Shown: one piece after another, positions 45,456 through 54,206 of the stretch
Layout of the letters: each line of letters begins with the position of its first letter
How positions within the stretch are numbered: the first letter of the stretch is position 1
Assembly (NCBI RefSeq): GCF_038957035.1
Contig: NZ_CP152412.1
Location: 7,684,501 to 7,748,500, forward strand
Length of the DNA stretch: 64,000 nt
Reading direction: 5' to 3'
From: Bradyrhizobium sp. B097
Lineage (GTDB): Bacteria; Pseudomonadota; Alphaproteobacteria; Rhizobiales; Xanthobacteraceae
Program-made: the position numbers and the translations under genes
Notes under the pieces: model-generated
Told to the model about the DNA's origin: nothing
The model's database searches: none
What the model saw: only the letters and a program-made list of their open reading frames with translations

Positions 45456-45623
45456 GCTACCCCTCTCCCCAACCCTCCCCCGCAAGGGGGGAGGGAGCCT
45501 GAGAGGCGTGCTCACCTCACGCGAGTCCTCGGTTACGACTGACGCTCATTGCGTGGATCGTTAGGGACGTATCGGCGGATGGGCTCCCTCCCCCCTTGCG
45601 GGGGAGGGTTGGAGAGGGGTGGC
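45456..45623. repeat. Long inverted repeat, family E, copy 1
   Basis: GGCTACCCCTCTCCCCAACC and CCCGCAAGGGGGGAGGGAGCC face GGCTCCCTCCCCCCTTGCGG and GGGTTGGAGAGGGGTGGCC, with about 80 bases between. It fills the gap between the M16 pair and arfB (323 bases, otherwise empty). A shorter related element is at 54016. Confidence 0.8.
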
Positions 45624-45734
45624 CCCGCACTCCGACCGCTGACGTAACGAACGCTGCATCAACACCGCCCAAGCACGCCCGGCGCAAACCCGCTATCCTG
45701 CGGCCGCCGATTCTTCCCTCCACCGGGTGATGTC

Positions 45735-46154
45735 ATGCTGCGGCTGTCCCGCGACCTTACGATCGACGAGAACGACATTGAGATCGTCTTTGTCCGTGCC
45801 TCCGGTCCGGGCGGGCAGAATGTCAACAAGGTCTCGACCGCAGCCCAGCTTCGCTTCGACACGCACAAGATTGCGCTGCCGCCGGACGCCGCGCAGCGGC
45901 TGGCGCGGCTTGCCGGCAGCCGCATGACCAAGGACGGCGTGATCGTGATCCAGGCGTTTCGTTTCCGCACCCAGGAACGCAATCGCGCCGATGCGATCGA
46001 GCGGCTGTTCGAGATGCTGAAGGAAGCGATGGTGCGGCCGACACCGCGGCGGCCGACCAGACCGACGCTCGGCTCAAAGAAGCGCCGGCTCGAAGGCAAG
46101 AAACGCCGCAGCGACATCAAGGCGGGCCGCGGCAGTCAACGTTTCGACGATTAG
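45735..46154 (+). CDS. arfB: Alternative ribosome-rescue factor ArfB
   Basis: ArfB (YaeJ) hydrolyses peptidyl-tRNA on ribosomes stalled on mRNAs without a stop codon. The 139-residue product has the GGQ catalytic motif in ASGPGGQNVNKVST. The basic C-terminal tail (GSKKRRLEGKKRRSDIKAG and onward) inserts into the mRNA channel. Both features separate it from release factors RF1/RF2. It stands alone, flanked by repeat E1. Confidence 0.94.
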   Translation: MLRLSRDLTIDENDIEIVFVRASGPGGQNVNKVSTAAQLRFDTHKIALPPDAAQRLARLAGSRMTKDGVIVIQAFRFRTQERNRADAIERLFEMLKEAMVRPTPRRPTRPTLGSKKRRLEGKKRRSDIKAGRGSQRFDD

Positions 46155-46211
46155 GGAATACCGGACGCAGCGCACGCGCGGCGCTGCATCCGGGATCCGA
46201 TCATCGCGGGA

Positions 46212-46520
46212 TCAATACTTCTTGGTTGCAGGCGCCATCTCGGAACCGCTGCTCGACTTCGGTGTCGCGTGGCCGCTGCCGACCGTTCCCTTGTTGCCCG
46301 ATTTGGCGCTGGTGCCGCTCTTTTGCGTCGGCGAAGTCGGCTGCGCCGCCATTTCCTCATCGCCGCTGCCGGACATGCCGCCGCCCTGCTGCATGGTACC
46401 TCGGCCCTGTGCACCGCCGCGAAGCTGGGTGTCCGGCGTCGTCGCGCCCTGCGCCAGGACGGGACCGGCCATCGCGGCCGTGATGGCAAGGGCGAGCACG
46501 CTGGTCTTTGCAAACGTCAT
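46212..46520 (-). CDS. Small exported low-complexity protein
   Basis: The 102-residue product starts with a signal peptide (MTFAKTSVLALAITAAMAGP, cleaved near LAQ). The mature 79 residues are almost all Gly, Ser, Thr, Ala and Gln with a few charged residues (LRGGAQGRGTMQQGGGMSG) and end APATKKY. No domain is recognised. The ATG at 46520 is preceded by GGAGAAATCG. It is divergent from the cytochrome c gene across a 302-base gap. Confidence 0.6.
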   Translation of the reverse strand: MTFAKTSVLALAITAAMAGPVLAQGATTPDTQLRGGAQGRGTMQQGGGMSGSGDEEMAAQPTSPTQKSGTSAKSGNKGTVGSGHATPKSSSGSEMAPATKKY

Positions 46521-46822
46521 CGATTTCTCCAGGACTTTGATTGACGATGGACGGAGCGGCGCAGGTGTGCGCCGTTTGCAACGCCGACCCTGAACCCCAT
46601 CGTGCGAGACTGAATTTTCCGCAAACGGCGCACGCGCAATGCAAGCGGCGGCGTGTGGTGATCGTGCAGGGATTTCGCGGTCATTTTGCGGATTTGTCGT
46701 CCGCATATGCGGCAACCATCGGTTCCGCGCCAGATCAGCGCCCAGCTTTGTTCTGCTGTGAAACAGCCCGCTACTACCAACGGCCGATTTCGGCCTCCTA
46801 CAGTCACCGCACAGAGGCGGTG
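46521..46822. other. Divergent promoter region before the cytochrome c gene
   Basis: No gene is seen. The gap should contain both the promoter of the small exported protein and that of the dehydrogenase cluster. I see no clear operator. Confidence 0.35.
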
Positions 46823-47230
46823 ATGTATATGACAAAGCTGCGCGCGAGGTGGACGTTGGCGCTGGGATTTTGCAGCGCGATGTTTGCAGTGCAAATGGCC
46901 GCTGCGCAAATGCCGTTGCCTGCTGCCAAGCCGCCCGATGGGGCGACACTGTTCAAGCAGCAATGCGCGACCTGCCACACCACCAACACCTCGGATCCCG
47001 TCCGGCAAGGACCGTCGCTCTCCAAGGTCGTCGGCCGCCATGCCGGCAAGGCCGACGGCTTCAAATATTCCGCAGGCTTCGCAGGAGCGGATTTCGTCTG
47101 GGACGACGCCAGGCTCGATGCCTGGCTGACCAATCCACAAGAGGTGATCCCCGGCGCCGTGATGGCCTACCGACAGGCCAAGCCGGAAACCCGCGCCATG
47201 ATCATCGCCTATCTGAAGGAGCTGAACTGA
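46823..47230 (+). CDS. Class I cytochrome c
   Basis: This exported 135-residue protein has a signal peptide (LALGFCSAMFAVQMAAAQ). The haem c attachment site is C48-A-T-C51-H52, and a likely methionine ligand is in PGAVMAYR. The fold (DGATLFKQQC, GRHAGKADGFKYSAGF, WLTNPQEVIPGAVM) matches small cytochromes of the mitochondrial/alphaproteobacterial c550 group. It is probably the electron acceptor of the GMC dehydrogenase encoded downstream. The ATG at 46823 has AGAGG six bases upstream; 46829 is an alternative. Confidence 0.92.
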   Translation: MYMTKLRARWTLALGFCSAMFAVQMAAAQMPLPAAKPPDGATLFKQQCATCHTTNTSDPVRQGPSLSKVVGRHAGKADGFKYSAGFAGADFVWDDARLDAWLTNPQEVIPGAVMAYRQAKPETRAMIIAYLKELN

Positions 47231-47626
47231 ATGGCAAAACCCGTGCATTCGATGATCCGCGTGTTCGACGAGGCAAAGGCGCTCGATTTCTACAAGCGCG
47301 CGTTCGGGCTCGAGATCGCGGACAATCTGAGATTTGGCGACTTCGCGCTGATCTATCTGCGCCATCCGTCCTCGCCCTTCGAGGTCGAGCTCACGGTCAA
47401 TTTCGACCGCAAGGAGCCCTACACGCTGGGCGACGGCTACGGCCATCTCGCCGTCGTCGTCGATGAGGTCGATGCCGAGCATGCGCGTTTCGAGAAGGAG
47501 AACCTGGCGCCCGGGCCGCTGCGCGACTTCAAGCATGACGGCAAGACGCTGGCGCGCTTCTTCTTCGTCTCGGATCCCGACGGCTACAAGATCGAGGTGA
47601 TCCAGCGCGGCGGGCGCTTCGGCTAA
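47231..47626 (+). CDS. VOC superfamily protein (glyoxalase-like)
   Basis: The 131-residue product is a vicinal-oxygen-chelate protein of glyoxalase I type. HSMIRVFDEAKALDFYKRAF opens the first beta-alpha-beta-beta-beta unit. GYGHLAVVVDEVDAEHARF opens the second, and FFVSDPDGYKIEVIQRG gives the final strand with Glu as a metal ligand; His5 and His in GHLA could be the others. It starts at the base after the cytochrome c stop codon, so it is tightly linked to the dehydrogenase cluster. The substrate is unknown. Confidence 0.88.
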   Translation: MAKPVHSMIRVFDEAKALDFYKRAFGLEIADNLRFGDFALIYLRHPSSPFEVELTVNFDRKEPYTLGDGYGHLAVVVDEVDAEHARFEKENLAPGPLRDFKHDGKTLARFFFVSDPDGYKIEVIQRGGRFG

Positions 47627-47658
47627 TCCAATCAGAAAATAAACTACGGAGGAAACCC

Positions 47659-48207
47659 ATGAGAGAAATCGATCGACGCAGCAAATATGACCGGCGTGTG
47701 TTTCTCAAAGGCGCGGCCGTTACCGCACCCGCAGTCGCGATCGCGACATCGACCGGGCTTGGCATCACCGATGCGTGGGCCGACGAGGCGGGCACGCTGA
47801 CGCCGGCCACCATGAAGACATTGCTGAAGGTGGCGCGCGACATCTATCCGCACGATTTCCTCGGCGACAGCTACTACATCACTGCGGTCAAGCCGTGGGA
47901 TGACAAGGCCGCCAAGGATCCGGCTGTCAAATCGCTGATCAATGAGGGCGTAGCCCGGCTCGATCAGGCGGCCAACGACCGCCACAAGATGCCTTATGCC
48001 CAGATCGCCTGGGAGAACGATCGCGTCGCGCTGCTGCAACAGATCGAACAGAGCGCGTTCTTCCAGAAGATCCGCGGCGACCTCATCGTCTCGCTCTACA
48101 ACAACAAGGAGGTCTGGCCGCGGTTCGGCTACGAGGGCTCCTCCGCCGAGCATGGCGGCTACATCAAGCGCGGCTTCGCCGATATCGACTGGCTGCCGAA
48201 GGCCTGA
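47659..48207 (+). CDS. Gluconate 2-dehydrogenase subunit 3-like protein, Tat-exported
   Basis: The 182-residue product has a twin-arginine signal (DRRVFLKGAAVTAPAVAIAT, RR at 12-13) and a gluconate 2-dehydrogenase subunit 3 (gamma) domain. This small subunit pairs with a GMC flavoprotein and carries it across the membrane by the Tat system. ARDIYPHDFLGDSYYITAV and the C-terminal EVWPRFGYEGSSAEHGGYI are the conserved parts. AGGAAA precedes the ATG. The GMC subunit gene follows after 24 bases. Confidence 0.92.
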   Translation: MREIDRRSKYDRRVFLKGAAVTAPAVAIATSTGLGITDAWADEAGTLTPATMKTLLKVARDIYPHDFLGDSYYITAVKPWDDKAAKDPAVKSLINEGVARLDQAANDRHKMPYAQIAWENDRVALLQQIEQSAFFQKIRGDLIVSLYNNKEVWPRFGYEGSSAEHGGYIKRGFADIDWLPKA

Positions 48208-48231
48208 AGCGGACAACGTCGGGAGGAAACA

Positions 48232-49800
48232 ATGGCAAAATTCGATCTGAATGACAGCGGCGTTGTCGTGATCGTCGGCTCCGGTGCCGGCGGCGGAACG
48301 CTCGGCAATGAACTGGCGCAAAAGGGCATCAAGGTCGTGATCCTGGAAGCCGGACCGCGCATCGAGAACCAGGACTTCATCAACGATGAATGGGACAGCT
48401 TCACCCAGCTCGCCTGGTCCGACGCGCGCTCGACCTCGGGCAGTTGGCGCGTCCACCAGGATTTTGCGGGCCTTCCGGCCTGGATCGTGAAGGCGGTCGG
48501 CGGCTCGACCACGCATTGGGCCGGCGCCTCGCTGCGTTTCGACGAGCATGAGTTCAAGATCAAGTCGGCCTATGGCGGCATCCCCGGCGCCAACCTGCTG
48601 GACTGGCCGATCACGCTCGCCGAGATGGAGCCGTGGTACGCCAAGGCCGAGGACAAGATGGGCGTCACCCGCACCAATGGCATCCCCGGACTGCCCGGCA
48701 ACAATAACTTCAAGGTGATGGAAGCCGGCGCCAGGAAGCTCGGCTACAAGGAGGTGCACACCGGGCGGATGGCGATCAACAGCGAGCCGCGCGACGGCCG
48801 CGGCTCCTGCCAGCAGATCGGCTTCTGCTTCCAGGGCTGCAAGTCGGGCGCCAAATGGTCGACGCTCTACACCGAGATCCCGAAGGGCGAAGCCACCGGC
48901 AATCTCGAAGTGCGCCCCGGCAGCATGGTGATCAAGATCGAGCACGACCAGTCCGGCAAGGTGACCGGCGTGGTCTATGCCGATACGACCGGCGCCATGC
49001 AGCGCCAGAAGGCCCGCGTGGTCGCAGTCGCCGGCAACTCGATCGAGAGCCCGCGGCTACTTCTCAACAGCGCCTCCAGCATGTTCCCGGACGGGCTCGC
49101 CAATTCGTCGGGCCAGGTCGGCCGCAACTACATGCGGCACATGACTGGCAGCGTGTATGCGAGCTTCGAGAAGTCGGTGCATATGTATCGCGGCACCACG
49201 ATGGCCGGCATCATCCGCGACGAGGCCAAGAACAATCCGAGCCGCGGCTTCGTCGGCGGCTACGAGATGGAGACGCTGTCGCTCGGCCTGCCCTTCATGG
49301 CCGCGTTCCTCAACCCCGGCGCCTGGGGACGCAGCTTCACCAGCGCGATCGAGGGCTATCCGCGGATGGCCGGCATGTGGCTGGTCGGCGAGGACATGCC
49401 GCAGGAGACCAACCGCGTCACGCTGGATCCCAAGATCAAGGACAAGTTCGGCTTGCCGGTCGCCAGCGTACATTTCGACGATCATCCGAACGACGTCGCG
49501 ATGCGCGATCACGCCTACAAGCAGGGCTCCGCGGTCTATGAGGCGGTCGGCGCCACCGTGACCTACCCGACGCCGCCCTACCCCTCGACCCACAACATGG
49601 GCACCAACCGGATGAGCGAGAAGCCGCGCGATGGCGTGGTCAACAAGTTCGGCCAGTCCCACGACATCAAGAACCTGTTCGTCTCCGACGGCAGCCAGTT
49701 CACGTCAGGCGCGGCGTGCAACCCGACGCTGACCATCGTGTCGCTGGCGATCCGGCAAGCCGACCACATCGCCGGCGCGATGCAGCGCAAGGAGATCTAG
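48232..49800 (+). CDS. GMC family flavoprotein dehydrogenase (large subunit)
   Basis: The 522-residue product has the FAD-binding motif VVIVGSGAGGGTLGNELA near residue 10, the GMC segment GGSTTHWAGASLRF, and a C-terminal catalytic region with THNMGTNRMSEKPRDGVVN and GAACNPTLTIVSLA. It matches the large subunit of membrane-bound gluconate, sorbitol or alcohol dehydrogenases. It has no export signal of its own and is expected to travel with the Tat subunit. It oxidises a polyol, sugar acid or alcohol in the periplasm and passes electrons to cytochrome c; the exact substrate is unknown. A strong terminator follows. Confidence 0.93.
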   Translation: MAKFDLNDSGVVVIVGSGAGGGTLGNELAQKGIKVVILEAGPRIENQDFINDEWDSFTQLAWSDARSTSGSWRVHQDFAGLPAWIVKAVGGSTTHWAGASLRFDEHEFKIKSAYGGIPGANLLDWPITLAEMEPWYAKAEDKMGVTRTNGIPGLPGNNNFKVMEAGARKLGYKEVHTGRMAINSEPRDGRGSCQQIGFCFQGCKSGAKWSTLYTEIPKGEATGNLEVRPGSMVIKIEHDQSGKVTGVVYADTTGAMQRQKARVVAVAGNSIESPRLLLNSASSMFPDGLANSSGQVGRNYMRHMTGSVYASFEKSVHMYRGTTMAGIIRDEAKNNPSRGFVGGYEMETLSLGLPFMAAFLNPGAWGRSFTSAIEGYPRMAGMWLVGEDMPQETNRVTLDPKIKDKFGLPVASVHFDDHPNDVAMRDHAYKQGSAVYEAVGATVTYPTPPYPSTHNMGTNRMSEKPRDGVVNKFGQSHDIKNLFVSDGSQFTSGAACNPTLTIVSLAIRQADHIAGAMQRKEI

Positions 49801-49817
49801 TTCACTCTGAAGCTGAA

Positions 49818-49855
49818 GCGGCCTTGTCCTTGCCAGGACAAGGCCGCCTTTCTTT
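49818..49855 (+). terminator. Rho-independent terminator of the dehydrogenase cluster
   Basis: GCGGCCTTGTCCT and AGGACAAGGCCGC are perfect 13-base arms around TGCC, followed by CTTTCTTT. It begins 18 bases after the GMC stop codon and ends the cytochrome c / VOC / subunit 3 / GMC transcript. Confidence 0.92.
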
Positions 49856-49874
49856 CGAGGTGACAGACCAAAAA

Positions 49875-50153
49875 CTATGGGCCGCTGATATCGGCGTTAT
49901 CTCTAATCAGGATCGCTAGCTCCCTCGCTCGGGTTCGAAGCCGATCCAGCTCGTCATCGGACGATGATGATAGGACCAGATCATTAAACGAGCCCATCCC
50001 GCCGTAGGCACCCAATAGCCGCTCGATGCCATGAAAATCGCTGTTTGCAATCTCGCGGCGAGATTTTTCCACCCAATCCAACCAATGCGAACTCCACCTG
50101 TCCTCACGCAGCAAGGTCGCCAGGCGATCCAACACGATGATGAGTTCTGGCAC
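49875..50153 (-). CDS. DUF6966-like protein
   Basis: The C-terminal part of this frame (LLREDRWSSHWLDWVEKS, then GIERLLGAYGGMGSFNDLVL) matches the DUF6966 pattern of small proteins often found near accessory genes. I place the start at a GTG at 50153, giving 92 residues, because the longer frame to 50246 would overlap the ribbon-helix-helix gene. No strong Shine-Dalgarno sequence is visible. Function is unknown. It follows the ribbon-helix-helix gene by 37 bases on the same strand. Confidence 0.6.
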   Translation of the reverse strand: MPELIIVLDRLATLLREDRWSSHWLDWVEKSRREIANSDFHGIERLLGAYGGMGSFNDLVLSSSSDDELDRLRTRARELAILIRDNADISGP

Positions 50154-50190
50154 TGCGGCCGCGGGCGACGAGGGACTGTTCAAGTGACGT

Positions 50191-50502
50191 CTATTCCGCG
50201 GCGTCAAGGATGGGCTGGCGCTGAAATTCGGTGACCGGAGCTGCACTCTGCGAGCGATAGATCAAGCAGCAGCAGCGCAGCAGCGATGCGAAATTATTGA
50301 CCTCGCCATGGTGATCGAGCACTTCGCCATAGAGCGTGGTGACGAACTTGGCGACGCTCATCCCCTCCTTTGCGGCGATCTCCTCCAGTGTGTCCCAGAA
50401 CGACATCTCCAGCCGGATCGAGGTGCAATGACCGCCGATCCGCAGCGACCGGGTCTGCGATTCATAATTGCGCTGCGGCAGGTGCGAGAATAAATGGCAC
50501 AT
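50191..50502 (-). CDS. Ribbon-helix-helix domain protein
   Basis: The 103-residue product has an RHH_4-type domain at about residues 24-75: RIGGHCTSIRLEMSFWDTLE gives the DNA-contacting ribbon and first helix, then EGMSVAKFVTTLYGEV the second. CCCLIYRS and a Pro/Gln-rich tail follow. It is a probable DNA-binding regulator acting as a dimer. The ATG at 50502 follows GGGAGGATA. The downstream DUF6966-like gene is in the same direction, so a small operon is possible. Confidence 0.75.
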   Translation of the reverse strand: MCHLFSHLPQRNYESQTRSLRIGGHCTSIRLEMSFWDTLEEIAAKEGMSVAKFVTTLYGEVLDHHGEVNNFASLLRCCCLIYRSQSAAPVTEFQRQPILDAAE

Positions 50503-50734
50503 GGCTATCCTCCCGATCGGATTATAATTTTTCTAAACGATATACCCGCGCGTGCGGCGTCACAATCGCCACGTAGGGCGTAGCCGGTCCACACGCGAAG
50601 GTGAGTGTCTTCAAGGCGATAGGCCGGCTCCATCCCCAGCTAAAGGCAGCCATTCGCGGGCCGGCCCATGCATTTGGCCGGCGAGCCGACTAGAATGCCG
50701 CCGAACCTCGAATCCCTGTCCAATCACGCAAGCC

Positions 50735-52552
50735 ATGCCCGTCCGCCAGCTTCCCGAACAGCTCGTCAACCGCATCGCCGCCGGCGAAGTGGTCGAACGG
50801 CCTGCGAGCGTCGTCAAGGAACTGGTCGAGAACGCAATCGACGCCGGCGCGAGCCGGATCGACGTATTCACCGACGGCGGCGGGCGGCGGCGGATCGGCA
50901 TCACCGACGACGGCGGCGGCATGACGCGCACCGATCTTGCGCTTGCGGTCGACCGCCACGCCACCTCGAAGCTCGACGACGAGGACCTCTTGCGCATACG
51001 CACGCTCGGGTTCCGTGGCGAGGCGCTGCCGTCGATCGGCGCGGTGGCAAAACTCGGCATCACCACGCGCCATGCCGGAGAACCGCATGCCTGGTCGCTG
51101 TCGGTCGAAGGCGGCGAGAAGTCGGAGGTCATGCCCGCCGCGCTCGGCCAGGGCACCCGCGTCGAGGTCAACGAACTGTTCTACGCGACGCCGGCGCGGC
51201 TGAAATTCCTCAAGACCGACCGCACCGAGGCGGAAGCGATCCGCGAGGTGGTGCGGCGCCTCGGCATGGCCCGGCCCGACATCGCCTTCACGCTGGCCGG
51301 CGAAGAGCGTGCGCCGGTCACCTGGGCCGCGGCGCTGCCCGGCGCGGCCGGCCGCTTGACGCGGCTCGGCGATATCCTCGGCACGGACTTTCGCGCCAGC
51401 GCGATCGAAGTGCGCGCCGAGCGCGAGGGCGTCACGGTCGAGGGCTTTGCCGCTGCGCCGTCGCTGACCCGCGCCAATGCGCTCGGGCAATATCTGTTCG
51501 TCAACGGCCGGCCGGTGCGCGACAAGCTGATCCTCGGCGCGGTGCGCGCGGCCTATTCCGACTATCTGCCGCGCGACCGCCATCCTGTCGTCGCGCTGTT
51601 CGTGACCTGCGACCCGCAAGAGGTCGATGCCAACGTGCATCCGGCCAAGACCGAGGTGCGCTTCCGCAACGCCGGCCTGGTGCGCGCGCTGATCGTGCAC
51701 GCTCTGAAGGACGGCCTGGCGCGCGAGGGCAAGCGCACCGCGGCCAACACCGCCGACGGCGCCGCGCTCTCGGCGTTCCGTCCCGCCTTCACGCCACCGC
51801 GCCCGGGCAATTGGGACTGGCGCAGCTCGCCGTCCTATCCGGTCAATCCGCTGCGCGCGTTCGAAGGCGCGGCGGCGCCGGCCTTCGCCGAGCCGGGACA
51901 GGCCGCCTTCGACGTCGGCACGCCGACCGCCGATGTCCGCTTCGAGGCCGCGGCCGCGCCCGATATGCTCGACCGGCCGCTCGGCGCCGCGCGCACCCAG
52001 ATCCACGAGACATATATCGTCTCGCAGACCCGCGACGGCCTGATCGTGGTGGATCAGCACGCGGCACATGAGCGCATCGTCTACGAGAGACTGAAGGCTT
52101 CGCTGGCGAAGAACGGCGTGCAGCGGCAGATCCTCTTGATCCCGGAAATCGTCGAGCTCGATGAGGCGACCGTCGAAAAACTGCTCGATCGCGCCGAGGA
52201 GCTGGCGTCGTTCGGGCTCGCGATCGAGTCCTTCGGTCCCGGCGCGGTCGCCGTGCGCGAGACGCCCTCGCTGCTCGGCAAGGCCAATGCGGCCGGGCTG
52301 CTGCGCGACCTCGCCGAACATATGGCCGAGTGGGACGAGGCGCTGCCGCTGGAGCGCCGGCTGATGCATGTCGCCGCCACCATGGCCTGCCACGGCTCGG
52401 TCCGCGCCGGCCGCCGCCTCAAGCCGGAAGAGATGAACGCGCTGCTGCGCGAGATGGAAGACACACCGAACTCCGGCCAGTGCAACCACGGCCGCCCGAC
52501 CTATGTCGAGTTGAAGCTGAGCGATATCGAGAAGCTGTTCGGGCGGCGATAA
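50735..52552 (+). CDS. mutL: DNA mismatch repair protein MutL
   Basis: The 605-residue product has the GHKL ATPase domain: VVKELVENAIDAGA (motif I), DDGGGM (motif II) and TLGFRGEALPSIG (motif III). It also has a linker of about 90 residues and a C-terminal domain with the endonuclease motif DQHAAHERIVYE from Asp440. This DQHAx2Ex4E motif marks nicking MutL proteins and is absent from E. coli MutL. The end (ACHGSVRAGRRL and QCNHGRPTYVEL) holds the zinc-site CPHGRP-like element. The ATG at 50735 fits the family start MPVRQLPEQLVNRIAAGEVV. Confidence 0.95.
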   Translation: MPVRQLPEQLVNRIAAGEVVERPASVVKELVENAIDAGASRIDVFTDGGGRRRIGITDDGGGMTRTDLALAVDRHATSKLDDEDLLRIRTLGFRGEALPSIGAVAKLGITTRHAGEPHAWSLSVEGGEKSEVMPAALGQGTRVEVNELFYATPARLKFLKTDRTEAEAIREVVRRLGMARPDIAFTLAGEERAPVTWAAALPGAAGRLTRLGDILGTDFRASAIEVRAEREGVTVEGFAAAPSLTRANALGQYLFVNGRPVRDKLILGAVRAAYSDYLPRDRHPVVALFVTCDPQEVDANVHPAKTEVRFRNAGLVRALIVHALKDGLAREGKRTAANTADGAALSAFRPAFTPPRPGNWDWRSSPSYPVNPLRAFEGAAAPAFAEPGQAAFDVGTPTADVRFEAAAAPDMLDRPLGAARTQIHETYIVSQTRDGLIVVDQHAAHERIVYERLKASLAKNGVQRQILLIPEIVELDEATVEKLLDRAEELASFGLAIESFGPGAVAVRETPSLLGKANAAGLLRDLAEHMAEWDEALPLERRLMHVAATMACHGSVRAGRRLKPEEMNALLREMEDTPNSGQCNHGRPTYVELKLSDIEKLFGRR

Positions 52553-52566
52553 CCACCGCACCTTCC

Positions 52567-52697
52567 GTCGTCCCGGGCAAGCGAAGCGCGACCCGGGACC
52601 CATAACCACCGATGCCTCCGTTAACAAAGGCTGGGGCCCCAGCGTGCTTTCACAACACACTTTCGTGGTTATGGGTCCCTGCTTTCGCAGGGACGAC
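52567..52697. repeat. Dispersed inverted repeat, family A, copy 5
   Basis: GTCGTCCCGGGCAAGCGAAG and GGGACCCATAACCACC face GTGGTTATGGGTCCCTGC and GCAGGGACGAC. It is almost the same as copy 3 at 12859, including the AAGCGAAGCGCGACCCGGGA stretch. It lies between mutL and the convergent gene at 52712. Confidence 0.85.
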
Positions 52698-52711
52698 AGA
52701 TTTAGGGCATC

Positions 52712-53329
52712 CTAAGAACCCTTGCGCGCGAACACCTCCAGCGCCGTGCGAAGCTGCGCGATCCATTCGTCGCCATCTTCGAACCCGCCTGCCGCGATCC
52801 GCTTGCACACCTGATCGAGATCGTCACCATCGGCTGCGTGCCTGCCGACCTGCCGCGCAATCGCGGCATAGCCCTCCGTCAGCAGCACCAGACCCGGCGC
52901 GCTCGCTGCAACATACTGCTCCCGCGCCTCGCGGAAGAGCTGCGAGGCTTCGTCATACCGGCCAAGCGCCAGCTCAAACGCCGCCACCATCCAGACACCC
53001 GTTGCCTCGCGCAGCGGTCCGCGCTCCAGGGTCCGCACCAGCCCGAGCGAACGTTCTGCAAGCTCGCGCGCGGCCAGCAGATTGTCCTGATCGATCGGCT
53101 TGTTGGAAACGCTCCAGCCCGGCCAGCAATCGGCCGCCGCATTGTACGTCCAGCGCTGAACCATCATGAGCGCTTCGCGTTCGTCACCATCCTGCGTGCC
53201 GCGACGGCGTTCGATCTGGTCGGCGGCATCGCGCGCCGCCGCAAGCAGTGCCACGTCATCGCCGGCGCCGCGCAACGCCTTGACCCGCGCCTCAAGCTGA
53301 CCCGCGAGCTCAGCGAGCGTTTCGGCCAT
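52712..53329 (-). CDS. TPR-like protein of unknown function
   Basis: The 205-residue product is all-helical by eye and contains TPR-like repeat pairs (NLLAARELAERSLGLVRTLE, and FELALGRYDEASQLFREA with the A-x-x-x-G/A-x-x-x-A pattern). The start MAETLAELAGQLEARVKAL is used; an ATG/GTG three codons earlier is possible. No signal peptide is seen. The family is not recognised with certainty; such proteins usually serve as protein-binding scaffolds. It faces mutL and is followed by a family A repeat. Confidence 0.65.
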   Translation of the reverse strand: MAETLAELAGQLEARVKALRGAGDDVALLAAARDAADQIERRRGTQDGDEREALMMVQRWTYNAAADCWPGWSVSNKPIDQDNLLAARELAERSLGLVRTLERGPLREATGVWMVAAFELALGRYDEASQLFREAREQYVAASAPGLVLLTEGYAAIARQVGRHAADGDDLDQVCKRIAAGGFEDGDEWIAQLRTALEVFARKGS

Positions 53330-53423
53330 GGTTCGCACTCCGCAAACGATGATGAATCAGTCGTGGGATGGAGAAAGCATAACCACCATAGAGTCAGCGG
53401 ATGACGCTGACACCCATGCGCCC

Positions 53424-53981
53424 CTACACTTTTTCGCGAAGGAACACGAACTCCGTGTCGTCATAGGCGCGCCGCTCGAGCTCCTCGAACCCTTCGGGCG
53501 CAGCGAACGCCGCGGCCTTCGCCTCCTCGACGACGAGCAGCGCGCCCGGCGTCAGCCAGCCGCCGTCGCGCAGCGAGGCGAGCGCCTTGTCGGCGAGCCC
53601 CTTGCCATAGGGCGGATCGAGGAACACCAGCGAGAACGGCTCGACCGGATGCGCAGGTCCGAGATCGGTGGCATCCCGGCGATAGACCTTGGTGGTCCCG
53701 CCAAGGCCGAGCGACTCGACATTGTTGCGCAGCAAGGCTCGCGCCTCGGCGCCGTTGTCGACGAACAGCGTGAACTTCGCGCCGCGCGACACCGCCTCGA
53801 TGCCGAGCGCTCCGGTGCCGGCAAACAGATCGAGCACGCGCGCGTCCTCAATCGGATTGTCGTAGGCGTGGACGAGGATATTGAATACGGACTCGCGCAG
53901 GCGGTCCGCGGTCGGACGGATGTCGCGGCCCGACGGCGACGCGAGATTGCGGCCCTTCAGCCTGCCCCCGACGACGCGCAT
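53424..53981 (-). CDS. rsmD: 16S rRNA (guanine(966)-N(2))-methyltransferase
   Basis: RsmD methylates G966 of 16S rRNA. The 185-residue product starts MRVVGGRLKGRNL, the family signature. The SAM motif VLDLFAGTGALGIEAVSRGA and the catalytic LDPPYGKGL (a DPPY motif) are clear. The ATG at 53981 is preferred because the family starts here; an in-frame GTG four codons upstream is less likely. It lies downstream of rluB on the same strand with a repeat between. Confidence 0.94.
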   Translation of the reverse strand: MRVVGGRLKGRNLASPSGRDIRPTADRLRESVFNILVHAYDNPIEDARVLDLFAGTGALGIEAVSRGAKFTLFVDNGAEARALLRNNVESLGLGGTTKVYRRDATDLGPAHPVEPFSLVFLDPPYGKGLADKALASLRDGGWLTPGALLVVEEAKAAAFAAPEGFEELERRAYDDTEFVFLREKV

Positions 53982-54015
53982 CAGGGTGCCCACACTGCTT
54001 CAGCACGGATAGTCG

Positions 54016-54144
54016 GCTCCCCTCCCCCTTGTGGGGTCCGAGGCGAGCGAAGCTCGCTCTCGAGGTTGGGGAAGGGGGTGCCCCACGGGCAGACTACCCG
54101 CGTGGCACCCCCCTCCCTGCCCCTCCCCCACAAGGGGGGAGGGA
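54016..54144. repeat. Inverted repeat, family E, copy 2
   Basis: GGCTCCCCTCCCCCTTGTGG at the left and CCCCACAAGGGGGGAGGGAA at the right are matching arms. An inner pair (GGGGAAGGGGGTGCCCCACG and CGTGGCACCCCCCTCC) makes a second hairpin. The element lies between rluB and rsmD. Confidence 0.75.
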
Positions 54145-54206
54145 ACGGAAAGAACGTTGATCGCGTCGAAGCGAACGAAGCCGACTTATCCATCGTCGCG
54201 ACCGCT

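Noticed and set aside
49925..49945. GGTTCGAAGCC as a possible tRNA T-loop
   Set aside because: No acceptor or anticodon stems can be formed around it, and it lies inside the DUF6966-like gene.
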